Made by a program: the position numbers and the translations under genes. Shown in pieces: positions 6,495 through 12,537 of a DNA stretch of 12,537 nt (position 1 is its first letter; each line of letters starts with the position of its first letter). This DNA is from an uncultured Candidatus Saccharibacteria bacterium (GTDB taxonomy: Bacteria; Patescibacteria; Saccharimonadia; Saccharimonadales; UBA6022): the NCBI GenBank assembly GCA_946886725.1, contig CAMPJF010000018.1, positions 1 through 12,537 of the forward strand, given 5' to 3'. The notes under the pieces are model-generated. The model had not been told where the DNA came from, made no database searches, and saw nothing but the letters and a program-made list of their open reading frames with translations.

Positions 6495-7709
6495 ATGAAG
6501 CTTTCCGAGGAGCTACAGTGGCGAGGTTTTGTTAACCAAACTACGTTCAACGACATTACAGAACTAGACGGCGCTCCTATTTCATTCTATTTTGGCGTGG
6601 ATCCTAGCGCGGACAGTATGACTATTGGAAATCTCGCTGCAGCCATGATGGTGCGTCATTTCGTCGATCATGGACACAAAGCGGTTCTGCTCGTTGGCGG
6701 CGCGACTGGTATGATTGGCGATCCGGACGGCAAAGCGGATGAGCGTAATCTTAAGACGCTTGATGAGATCGCTAAGAACAAAGCTGGTATCGCCGCGCAG
6801 TATAAAACAGTATTTGCGGATAAGCCCTTTACGCTCGTCGATAACTACGATTGGTTTAAGGATATTAGCTATCTTGATTTCCTTCGCATGGTCGGTAAGC
6901 ACGTGCCAATGAGCATGATGCTCGGTCGTGATTTTGTCCAATCTCGTCTTGGCGAGGGCGGCGCTGGCATCAGTTACGCAGAGTTTAGCTACTCGCTTAT
7001 TCAGGGGTATGATTTCGTCCATCTGTACAAAAATCACGGGGTCACGTTGCAATTATGTGGTGCTGACCAGTGGGGTAATTCAATCGCAGGCGTCGATTTG
7101 ATTCGACGCATGGAAGGCGGTGAAGCGCATGTATATTCAACTCCGCTAGTGATCAACAAAGCGACAGGTAAAAAATTTGGTAAATCAGAAGACGGCGCCA
7201 TTTGGCTTGACCCAAAGAAGACGAGTGTTTATAAATTTTACCAATTCTGGTTAAATGTTGATGATGAAGGTGTGATTGATTACGCAAAAGTCTACACGTT
7301 ACTTTCGAAAGAAGAGCTAGATGAATTAGCTGATCATCAAAAGCAAAATCCTGGCGGCCGTCCTGCACAGCGTGCGCTTGCCCGCGAGGTGACAACGCTA
7401 GTTCATGGCAAAGAGCGCTTCGAAAGTGTCGAGCGCGTAACGGAAGTACTATTTGGGACGCGACAATTCGCTGATCTCACTCGCGACGACCTGGAAACAC
7501 TAGCGGGTGAAATTCCAACTGTATCTGTCGGGAAATCGATCATAGAATCGTTAATTGATGCGTCAATCGTTGCAAGTAACGGTGAAGCGCGTCGCTTGAT
7601 TGCCGGCGGCGCCGTCTCGGTGAACGGACTAAAGGTTGCGGACGACCGACAACTAGATGACGTGTCGTTGATTAAAAAGGGGAAGAATACCTTCGTCTTG
7701 GTCCGTTAG
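6495..7709 (+). CDS. tyrS: Tyrosyl-tRNA synthetase
   Basis: This class I aminoacyl-tRNA synthetase charges tRNA-Tyr with tyrosine in the cytoplasm. Its 404 residues are close to the usual bacterial length. The Rossmann catalytic domain carries the first ATP motif in the context DPSADSMTIGNL (36-47), then VGGATGMIGDPDGK (67-80), GADQWGN (189-195) of the tyrosine pocket, and KFGKS (227-231), the TyrRS form of KMSKS. A C-terminal S4-like RNA-binding domain (~345-404) contains ARRLIAGGAVSVNG. Odd feature: HIGH reads T43-I-G-N46, and the threonine of the usual PTADS is serine (S38), so three residues that help stabilise the ATP transition state in Bacillus TyrRS differ. The rest of the protein is intact, so it is probably functional. 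It is transcribed alone from an extended -10 with a good ribosome-binding site; no T-box leader is present. Confidence 0.97.
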   Translation: MKLSEELQWRGFVNQTTFNDITELDGAPISFYFGVDPSADSMTIGNLAAAMMVRHFVDHGHKAVLLVGGATGMIGDPDGKADERNLKTLDEIAKNKAGIAAQYKTVFADKPFTLVDNYDWFKDISYLDFLRMVGKHVPMSMMLGRDFVQSRLGEGGAGISYAEFSYSLIQGYDFVHLYKNHGVTLQLCGADQWGNSIAGVDLIRRMEGGEAHVYSTPLVINKATGKKFGKSEDGAIWLDPKKTSVYKFYQFWLNVDDEGVIDYAKVYTLLSKEELDELADHQKQNPGGRPAQRALAREVTTLVHGKERFESVERVTEVLFGTRQFADLTRDDLETLAGEIPTVSVGKSIIESLIDASIVASNGEARRLIAGGAVSVNGLKVADDRQLDDVSLIKKGKNTFVLVR

Positions 7710-7767
7710 GTACTGAAGATTATTTATCGATTGTCGCTGCCGCGTCCAAGCGGCGCATGAACACTTA

Positions 7768-7776
7768 TGATACGAT
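7768..7776 (+). promoter_or_regulatory. Extended -10 promoter of pilin gene 1 (leaderless type)
   Basis: TGATACGAT (TGn plus TACGAT) ends 6 nt before ATG 7783. An overlapping TATGAT lies at 7766-7771. There is no -35 and no Shine-Dalgarno, so a leaderless mRNA is predicted. Confidence 0.55.
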
Positions 7777-7782
7777 AAAGCT

Positions 7783-8334
7783 ATGAAAAAAGCGTGGGCG
7801 CAAAAACAAACAGGATTTACGATCGTCGAACTGTTAATTGTGATTGTCGTTATCGGCATATTGGCGGCAATCGCTATCGTGGCATATAACGGCGTGCAGG
7901 CACGTGCCGAGAACACTAAAACCATCAATTCTGTCGGAGCATACGCGCGGGCTATTCGCTCGTACACGACCATTAATGACACATACCCAATTTTTGCCTA
8001 TCCGTGCTTAGGTCCGTCAACGGCCGATTGTGCAAATGTGACAGATAGTACGGGCGCCTGCAGCGGCGCTGGCGCGTCTGGGTATGTTGCAGGATTCGAT
8101 TCGGCAGTAAAGACGGTGACGCCATCACTGCCAGCTCCGAGTACGCAGTCGATGAACTGCGGCGGCAGGCAATATATGGGCGCTTGGTATAATTCAGGAT
8201 CAGGAACCAGCGCATCGATCACGTACTATTTAAAAGGTAATGTGGCTTGCGTTGCGGGTTCGGGATTGGTCCTGGCAAACCGAGTGCAGCTGGATGATAC
8301 GACGGCATGTTACGTTAATTTTCCTGCGCTTTAG
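7783..8334 (+). CDS. Type IV prepilin-like protein, cysteine-rich
   Basis: This 183-residue protein has a class III (prepilin) signal: a short basic leader MKKAWAQKQTG, predicted cleavage by prepilin peptidase after G11, then FTIVELLIVIVVIGILAAIA. E16 is the conserved Glu5 of the mature pilin needed for assembly. Residues ~12-33 are the membrane and fibre-core helix, followed by an amphipathic stretch to ~60. The globular part is rich in S, T, G and A and contains six cysteines (C75, C83, C93, C126, C156, C176), enough for three disulfides after export. It could be a pilus subunit or a minor pseudopilin; no assembly ATPase or platform gene is visible here. The N-terminal ~40 codons resemble those of the second pilin gene 2 kb downstream. 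The stop codon overlaps the stop of the convergent HD gene. Confidence 0.93.
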   Translation: MKKAWAQKQTGFTIVELLIVIVVIGILAAIAIVAYNGVQARAENTKTINSVGAYARAIRSYTTINDTYPIFAYPCLGPSTADCANVTDSTGACSGAGASGYVAGFDSAVKTVTPSLPAPSTQSMNCGGRQYMGAWYNSGSGTSASITYYLKGNVACVAGSGLVLANRVQLDDTTACYVNFPAL

Positions 8335-9023
8335 TTATCGACCTGCGTTTCGGTGGAGAGGAACTCACGAGTGAAAATATCACCTAAGTACTGGTAGAGG
8401 TCGACAATTTCTGGTGTTTGTTCGCCGAAGCGTCGAATCATGCTGCTATCGAGGCGCTGTTTGTTTTGGAGTAATTTTGCTACTGATGTGACTCCGTAAT
8501 CTTCACGCATCACCATTTTGCCCGGTCCTAAGATGTCTACCGCCAAAGGAAGTACCTTGTCGACTGAACGGGTCCAGACGGATTCAGGTGTTACTTGTGC
8601 TTCGTATTCGACAAGCAGGCTTGCCGTGTACGGAGGTAGAATGTCTATTAACTGCCGAAGTGCATCTTGTTCGCGAACGTGCTTATCTAATAATTCTTGG
8701 TCGGATAGATTATATGTCGGCGTATCCCCAACACAAATCTCGGGGAAGTCATGGACGCTTGCGTACTGGGAGATTAAGCCTTTGTCGAGCTCGGGACGAA
8801 GTTCATTTGCAAGTTCGACCGCAACGATGCCAAGCATAAGACTATGTTCGGCGTCATTTTCTCGATGGTGTTCGTGGTAGCGCGGGACGCGCTCAACTCC
8901 GGCGTACTGTATACAAATGTCAGCCAAGGTAATGCATATCTTGCCCATGCGCTCTGTCGATAAAGATCTTTCACTTGTATTTTGCTCAAATTTTGTTGCA
9001 GGCAGATATTCTTGTGTTGTCAT
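8331..9023 (-). CDS. HD-domain phosphohydrolase, YfbR/HDDC2-like (putative 5'-deoxynucleotidase)
   Basis: The 230-residue protein has the metal-binding HD signature: H60 in NDAEHS, H91-D92 in SVHDFPE, and D155 in RSVDKVLPL. E95 and D100 in HDFPEICVGDTPT match the additional acidic residues of the YfbR family. E. coli YfbR removes phosphate from deoxynucleoside 5'-monophosphates. The same activity here is inferred from the motif pattern, not from close identity. No signal peptide is seen, so it should be cytoplasmic. The ATG at 9023 is preceded by AAAGGA ten bases upstream. It is divergent from a wHTH-Nudix gene across 101 bp, suggesting a functional pair around nucleotides. It converges on pilin gene 1 with a 4-bp overlap and no terminator between. 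A different small-molecule phosphate substrate is possible. Confidence 0.87.
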   Translation of the reverse strand: MTTQEYLPATKFEQNTSERSLSTERMGKICITLADICIQYAGVERVPRYHEHHRENDAEHSLMLGIVAVELANELRPELDKGLISQYASVHDFPEICVGDTPTYNLSDQELLDKHVREQDALRQLIDILPPYTASLLVEYEAQVTPESVWTRSVDKVLPLAVDILGPGKMVMREDYGVTSVAKLLQNKQRLDSSMIRRFGEQTPEIVDLYQYLGDIFTREFLSTETQVDN

Positions 9024-9073
9024 TTATAGATTGTCCTTTACATCTTTTATAGGGAACACTTACGACTTTATCG

Positions 9074-9082
9074 TGCTATTAT
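9074..9082 (+). promoter_or_regulatory. Candidate extended -10 promoter of the wHTH-Nudix gene
   Basis: TGCTATTAT fits the TGnTAnnnT pattern seen elsewhere in the window and would give a leader of about 35 nt. The 101-bp gap (9024-9124) must also hold the HD promoter on the other strand. A minus-strand TATAAA at 9051-9046 is one candidate, but it has no clear partner element. Confidence 0.4.
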
Positions 9083-9124
9083 TGTTCTGAATAGAAAATA
9101 CATTTTGACTCAAATACTATTGAC

Positions 9125-9787
9125 ATGCATCATATTCAACATTACATACTGACGAAATTATCGGTCACAAAATGGGCTCGGTTTAGTGAGATGCGACCAC
9201 CCAAGGTTGACAGTAATGCCTACAGTTATCATTTGAAACTGCTTCAAAAGCAAGGATTGGTTGAAAAGCATTTGGAAAAGGGCTATCGCCTAAGTCCGAA
9301 AGGGATGACGCAAGTCGACAGGATGAGCACAAACGAGTTGCAGATGCGACTCCAGCCAAAGATAATTACTATGTGTGTGATTCGAAACGAGAAAGATGAG
9401 GTGATGCTGCTTGCGAAAAGTAAACAGCCGTTCATCAAGGCTTGGACGTTTGCGAGCGGAAAGTTTCATATGGAAGACGGGAGTGTTCGTGCGGCAATGG
9501 TTCGGGAAATCGCAGAGCGTGTTGACATAGCGCCTAACGAGACTCTGAATCATGTCGCAGACGTATATATTAATGCTTCAATTAGTGGCCAGCTCGTTTC
9601 GTCGATTTTGGCGCATACGTTTGTCATGCGCGTGCAGCAGTCGCAAATTAAACGTACTGATGTTATGTGGGTAGACGGGAAGCATTGGGAAGGCCTGCAG
9701 CTTGCTCCTGGCGTCAAAGAGGTTCTCGAGCTGATCGAATCGGACACTAGCGGCTTTTCTTTTGCGGAGTACGTCATCGATTGGTAA
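9125..9787 (+). CDS. Winged-helix / Nudix fusion protein (putative nucleotide-responsive regulator)
   Basis: The 220-residue protein has two parts. Residues ~1-70 look like a winged-helix DNA-binding domain: ARFSEMRP, then a recognition-helix-like SNAYSYHLKLLQKQGLVEK, then a wing GYRLSPKG. Residues ~76-205 look like a Nudix fold, with a box-like stretch from G112 (GKFHMEDGS) to D134. Compared with Gx5Ex7REUxEExGU, R127, E128 and E131 are kept. The first glutamate position is serine (S120), with an extra residue before it, the second E of EE is R132, and the glycine is D134. Hydrolase activity may therefore be weak or lost, and the domain could act as a ligand sensor. The order (HTH first) is opposite to NrtR. 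It is divergent from the HD nucleotidase, which could be its target gene. ATG 9125 has no Shine-Dalgarno; a later start at 9190 would cut the HTH. Confidence 0.8.
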   Translation: MHHIQHYILTKLSVTKWARFSEMRPPKVDSNAYSYHLKLLQKQGLVEKHLEKGYRLSPKGMTQVDRMSTNELQMRLQPKIITMCVIRNEKDEVMLLAKSKQPFIKAWTFASGKFHMEDGSVRAAMVREIAERVDIAPNETLNHVADVYINASISGQLVSSILAHTFVMRVQQSQIKRTDVMWVDGKHWEGLQLAPGVKEVLELIESDTSGFSFAEYVIDW

Positions 9788-9825
9788 TTGACGGATAGAA
9801 ATGCTTTCTGGTGGTATTGCGCTCA

Positions 9826-9834
9826 TGGTATTAT
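9826..9834 (+). promoter_or_regulatory. Extended -10 promoter of pilin gene 2 (leaderless type)
   Basis: TGGTATTAT (TGn plus TATTAT) ends 7 nt before ATG 9842, with no -35 and no Shine-Dalgarno. A second TGGTAT lies at 9812-9817. The position supports ATG 9842 over the upstream in-frame TTG 9788. Confidence 0.6.
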
Positions 9835-9841
9835 AGAAACA

Positions 9842-10378
9842 ATGAAAAAAGCGCAGTATAAAAATACGGGTTTTACGATTGTCGAATTACTGATTGTCAT
9901 TGTCGTCATCGGTATACTGGCGGCGATTATGGTAGTGTCCTATAACGGCGTCCAGACTCGCGCAACCCAAAGTAAGATTGATACAGACATGGCGAATCTA
10001 GAAAAAGCTATTGATATGGCACGTGCAAAGGATAGTGTGGCGATGCGCTACGTAACCCTCAGTGCTGCAACCGGATCGGGATGTTGGGGTAAAGCTACGG
10101 ATACTGATCTTGCAGCTCTGAATAAAACAACTGATGGCTGTTGGACAAATTACACAGCCGCTTTGGATCGCATTAGTACGGCTAGCGGCGTCAATGTAAG
10201 AAACCTAGTGGACCCCTGGGGTCGTCCATATTATATCGACGAGAACGAAGGCGAGGGTGCTATTCCCGATACCGCCTGCGCCGAAGATGCAATCGGTGTT
10301 TACGCACGGCCATTCACGACAGGCCAAACGATGACCAAGCATACGTTTATCAGAAACATTCAGCCGGCCTGCATTTAA
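9842..10378 (+). CDS. Type IV pilin / GspG-like pseudopilin
   Basis: From ATG 9842 the product is 178 residues. An in-frame TTG at 9788 would add 18 residues ahead of a complete prepilin leader and is rejected. The leader MKKAQYKNTG is followed by predicted prepilin-peptidase cleavage after G10. Then comes FTIVELLIVIVVIGILAAIM with E15 as the conserved Glu5, forming the membrane and core helix. The globular domain contains DPWGRPYYIDENEGE (124-138), which resembles the DPWG...Y loop of GspG-type major pseudopilins that binds calcium. Four cysteines (C81, C100, C146, C177) could form two disulfides. With pilin gene 1 it probably belongs to the same filament system; pilus, secretion and uptake roles cannot be separated here. 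No terminator is seen before recG. Confidence 0.93.
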   Translation: MKKAQYKNTGFTIVELLIVIVVIGILAAIMVVSYNGVQTRATQSKIDTDMANLEKAIDMARAKDSVAMRYVTLSAATGSGCWGKATDTDLAALNKTTDGCWTNYTAALDRISTASGVNVRNLVDPWGRPYYIDENEGEGAIPDTACAEDAIGVYARPFTTGQTMTKHTFIRNIQPACI

Positions 10379-10402
10379 CAGAACACTTTTGTTATTGAAA
10401 AC

Positions 10403-10411
10403 TGTTAAAAT
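10403..10411 (+). promoter_or_regulatory. Extended -10 promoter of recG (leaderless type)
   Basis: TGTTAAAAT (TGn plus TAAAAT) ends 6 nt before the recG ATG at 10418, predicting a leaderless transcript. It overlaps the right arm of an imperfect inverted repeat, AACACTTTT (10382-10390) / AAAACTGTT (10398-10406), which has one mismatch. Confidence 0.55.
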
Positions 10412-10417
10412 AAAGAT

Positions 10418-12451
10418 ATGTTACTTACGACCTCGCTACAAAAAGTAAAAGGGGTTGGTCCTAAAACGGCCGAGCAGCTTGCTGCGGCTAATTTGCATAC
10501 GGTGGGTGATCTTGTCGATTTTTTACCTCGCAAGCACGAAGACTTCTCTGAGGTCGTTAAAATTGCTGATATCCACCCCGGTAAAATGACTATCAAGGCG
10601 CGTTGCGAAAAGATTGCGACACGTCCTGTGCGACGCGGGCTGCGCATTACGACGGCAACGCTAGCTGACGATACCGGGAAGCTGCAAGCAGTCTGGTTTA
10701 ATCAGCCGTATAGGACGACGCAGTTGGCAAAGTCAGACAGCGAGTTTTATTTTTCTGGTGAGTTTGAGTTTAATTACAATAAGTATCAATTATCCAATCC
10801 TAGTGCCGAGCAGGTATCAGAAATGCCGGTAAATACCGATCGATTGCTGCCCGTGTATCGCGCAATCAAGGGTCTAAAAAGCCAGCTTGTGCGCAAGATT
10901 ATGACTGAAATCCGCCCGCTTATGACAATGTTGCCAGAGACGCTGCCGTCTGAAATTGTAAAAAGTGAAGGATTATTATCTCGTGCTGATGCCGTGCTTG
11001 GTATGCATTTTCCAAAATCTCCGACTGATGTCGAACGAGCGCGTGAGCGACTTGCGTTTGAAGAGCTTTTTCAATTGCTGTTAGCTAGTCAGCTAAATAA
11101 GCTTGATAATGCAAAGCTCGAAGGTTGGCATATCCCATTTGATCAAAAGGTAGTGGCGGATTTCGTTCAGCAACTTCCTTTTGAATTAACCGGTGCTCAG
11201 CGACGAGCAGCCTGGGAGATTATTCAGGATTTCGAAATGCAAACACCTATGAATAGGTTATTGCAAGGTGACGTAGGCTCGGGCAAGACGGTCGTAGCGG
11301 GCTTGGCGGCGCGCCAGGCGGCTGCATCTGGCTTTCAGACGGCACTGATGGCGCCAACGGAAATACTGGCATCACAGCACGCCGAGACGCTCAGCGGATT
11401 ACTGCAACCCTTTGGGGTTAACGTGGGATTACTTACCGGTAGTGTTAAGGGCGTGGCACGCAAGACGCTTTATGAGCAAATCGCCAATGGGAGTGTCGAC
11501 GTTGTTGTCGGAACGCATGCGTTGATCCAGGAGACGGTTCATTTTCACCGCCTAGGCTTTGTTGTTATTGATGAGCAGCATCGGTTTGGCGTAAAGCAGC
11601 GCCAGGAGTTGCTAACGAAATCAGAGCATATGCCGCATCTGCTTGCGATGACGGCGACACCAATTCCGCGTAGCTTGGCACTGACGGTGTACGGCGAATT
11701 GGACGTCAGTATTCTCAATGAGCGCCCGAAGGGTCGTAAGCCAATAGAAACTAAAATATGGTCACCAAACAGCCAGGCGCAGCTATATGCGCTGATCGAC
11801 AAAGAGATTACCGCAGGCCGTCAGGCATATGTCATATGTAGCTTGATCGATGACAATCCAGACAATGAAATTAAGAGCGTACAGGCAGAGCATGTAAAAC
11901 TACAGAATTCGATTTTTAAACATCGTAAAATTGGGTTGCTACATGGCAAAATGAAGCCGGATGAGAAAGATGATGTCATGTCGCGGTTTGCCAGTGGCGA
12001 ACTAGATATCCTTGTCAGTACGACTGTCGTTGAAGTTGGTGTTGATGTGCCGAATGCGACAGCGATGATTATTGAAAACGCTGATCGTTTTGGTTTGAGC
12101 CAACTACACCAGTTGCGTGGCCGTGTTGGGCGTTCGTCACATCAAAGCTATTGCTATCTTGTCATGAGCGATAGCAGCAAGCCATCTCAGCGCTTGAAGG
12201 AAATCGAACGATCTAACGATGGATTTTACTTGGCAGAGGTTGACCTAAAGCTTCGCGGGCCAGGGGAGATATATGGTCGCTCGCAACACGGTGCACTTAA
12301 TTTACAAATTGCCACATTGTCGGATACAAAACTGATTGCCAGGGCGCAAAAGCAAGCGAAGGCGTTCGCGGGAGCGGGTGTGAATCTGTTACAATATAAA
12401 CAATTAGCGGAACAGGTCGAGCAGTATCAGCGATTGACCACGTTAAATTAA
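10418..12451 (+). CDS. recG: ATP-dependent DNA helicase RecG
   Basis: RecG is a cytoplasmic monomeric double-strand DNA translocase that regresses stalled replication forks and migrates Holliday junctions. The 677 residues are near the usual length of about 690. An N-terminal helix-hairpin-helix-like stretch (VKGVGPKTAEQL, 10-21) precedes the OB-fold wedge domain (~45-150). The helicase core has Walker A GDVGSGKT (284-291), APTEILASQ (312-320), DEQH (385-388), TATPIPR (412-418), and motif VI QLRGRVGRS (565-573). The RecG-specific translocation region follows (FYLAEVDLKLRGPGEIYGRSQHG, ~603-625), including LRGPGE. No catalytic residue is missing. It follows pilin gene 2 after 39 bp with its own promoter, and is followed 5 nt later by an unidentified gene, probably co-transcribed. 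Confidence 0.97.
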   Translation: MLLTTSLQKVKGVGPKTAEQLAAANLHTVGDLVDFLPRKHEDFSEVVKIADIHPGKMTIKARCEKIATRPVRRGLRITTATLADDTGKLQAVWFNQPYRTTQLAKSDSEFYFSGEFEFNYNKYQLSNPSAEQVSEMPVNTDRLLPVYRAIKGLKSQLVRKIMTEIRPLMTMLPETLPSEIVKSEGLLSRADAVLGMHFPKSPTDVERARERLAFEELFQLLLASQLNKLDNAKLEGWHIPFDQKVVADFVQQLPFELTGAQRRAAWEIIQDFEMQTPMNRLLQGDVGSGKTVVAGLAARQAAASGFQTALMAPTEILASQHAETLSGLLQPFGVNVGLLTGSVKGVARKTLYEQIANGSVDVVVGTHALIQETVHFHRLGFVVIDEQHRFGVKQRQELLTKSEHMPHLLAMTATPIPRSLALTVYGELDVSILNERPKGRKPIETKIWSPNSQAQLYALIDKEITAGRQAYVICSLIDDNPDNEIKSVQAEHVKLQNSIFKHRKIGLLHGKMKPDEKDDVMSRFASGELDILVSTTVVEVGVDVPNATAMIIENADRFGLSQLHQLRGRVGRSSHQSYCYLVMSDSSKPSQRLKEIERSNDGFYLAEVDLKLRGPGEIYGRSQHGALNLQIATLSDTKLIARAQKQAKAFAGAGVNLLQYKQLAEQVEQYQRLTTLN

Positions 12452-12456
12452 TTTAT

Positions 12457-12537
12457 ATGTATTCTGGAACAACTTTTCGTACTAAATCAGGGCTTGTGAT
12501 GGGCGTCCATCAAAAGATTGACCGTGTTGCCCACCGT
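12457..12537 (+). CDS. Unidentified gene, N-terminal 27 codons (3' truncated)
   Basis: From ATG 12457 the frame is open to the last base of the window and reads MYSGTTFRTKSGLVMGVHQK and on through IDRVAHR. It starts 5 nt after the recG stop, so it is probably co-transcribed or translationally coupled; no promoter or Shine-Dalgarno is visible. The start looks like that of a real protein: SGTT, SG and HQKIDRVA are the kind of specific residues not expected by chance. I cannot name the family, and no signal peptide or membrane helix is visible in this part. Confidence 0.7.
   Translation, partial: MYSGTTFRTKSGLVMGVHQKIDRVAHR

Noticed and set aside
6582..7052. A 156-codon minus-strand open frame
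   Set aside because: It is a shadow of tyrS; the tyrS frame has full family motifs and this one has none.
7739..7754. GCCGC-6 nt-GCGGC hairpin after tyrS
   Set aside because: The stem is only 5 bp and no T-run follows, so it is not a supported terminator.
9788..9841. Upstream TTG start for pilin gene 2
   Set aside because: It would put 18 residues in front of a complete prepilin leader and place the extended -10 inside the coding region. ATG 9842 matches pilin 1.
10382..10406. Imperfect inverted repeat overlapping the recG promoter, considered as an operator or as the pilin 2 terminator
   Set aside because: The arms are A/T-rich with one mismatch and no T-tract follows; such repeats arise easily by chance in this composition.
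1..12537. CRISPR arrays, tRNA or rRNA genes, insertion sequences
   Set aside because: No regularly spaced repeats, cloverleaf-like sequences, rRNA-like stretches or transposase motifs were seen on reading both strands. The window is almost fully coding.

Overview
The window looks like a chromosomal stretch of a Candidate Phyla Radiation bacterium, most likely Candidatus Saccharibacteria (TM7). This is inferred from gene content and style: short intergenic gaps, prepilins of the GFTIVELLIVIVVIGILAA type, a class A PBP with a long basic N-terminus, and a wHTH-Nudix fusion. It is not proved by a marker gene. TGA is used as a stop and no gene contains an in-frame TGA, so the UGA-glycine code of Gracilibacteria/Absconditabacteria does not apply.

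Positions 1-3679 (+ strand) carry the 3' end of a ClpC/ClpB-type AAA+ ATPase, an unrecognised membrane-anchored coiled-coil protein with an HExxH motif, radA, and a YacL-like PIN-TRAM protein. This matches the clpC-radA-disA-yacL order known from Bacillus, with disA absent and the HExxH gene inserted. A near-perfect bidirectional terminator palindrome (3691-3722) closes the block.

Positions 3740-7709 hold a divergent pair: a class A penicillin-binding protein (-) and tyrosyl-tRNA synthetase (+). Their shared 109-bp promoter region contains an operator-like set of ATACCA/TGGTAT half-sites. The synthetase has an altered HIGH motif (TIGN).

Positions 7783-10378 hold two type IV prepilin/pseudopilin genes (+). 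Between them sits a divergently transcribed pair: a YfbR-like HD nucleotidase (-) and a wHTH-Nudix protein with a degenerate Nudix box (+). The first pilin gene and the HD gene converge and overlap by 4 bp at their stop codons.

Positions 10418-12537 hold recG and, 5 nt after it, the first 27 codons of a conserved-looking but unidentified gene that runs off the window.

The strongest regulatory pattern is a set of extended -10 boxes (TGnTAnnnT) without recognisable -35 elements upstream of most transcription units. For radA, both pilins and recG the box ends only 6-7 nt before the ATG, which predicts leaderless mRNAs. tyrS instead has a leader with a clear Shine-Dalgarno sequence. No tRNA, rRNA, CRISPR or insertion sequence was seen, and no intergenic gap exceeds about 110 bp. 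The genes are largely housekeeping: proteolysis, recombination and repair, cell wall, translation and pili. The least explained parts are the HExxH protein, the HD/Nudix pair and the gene after recG.
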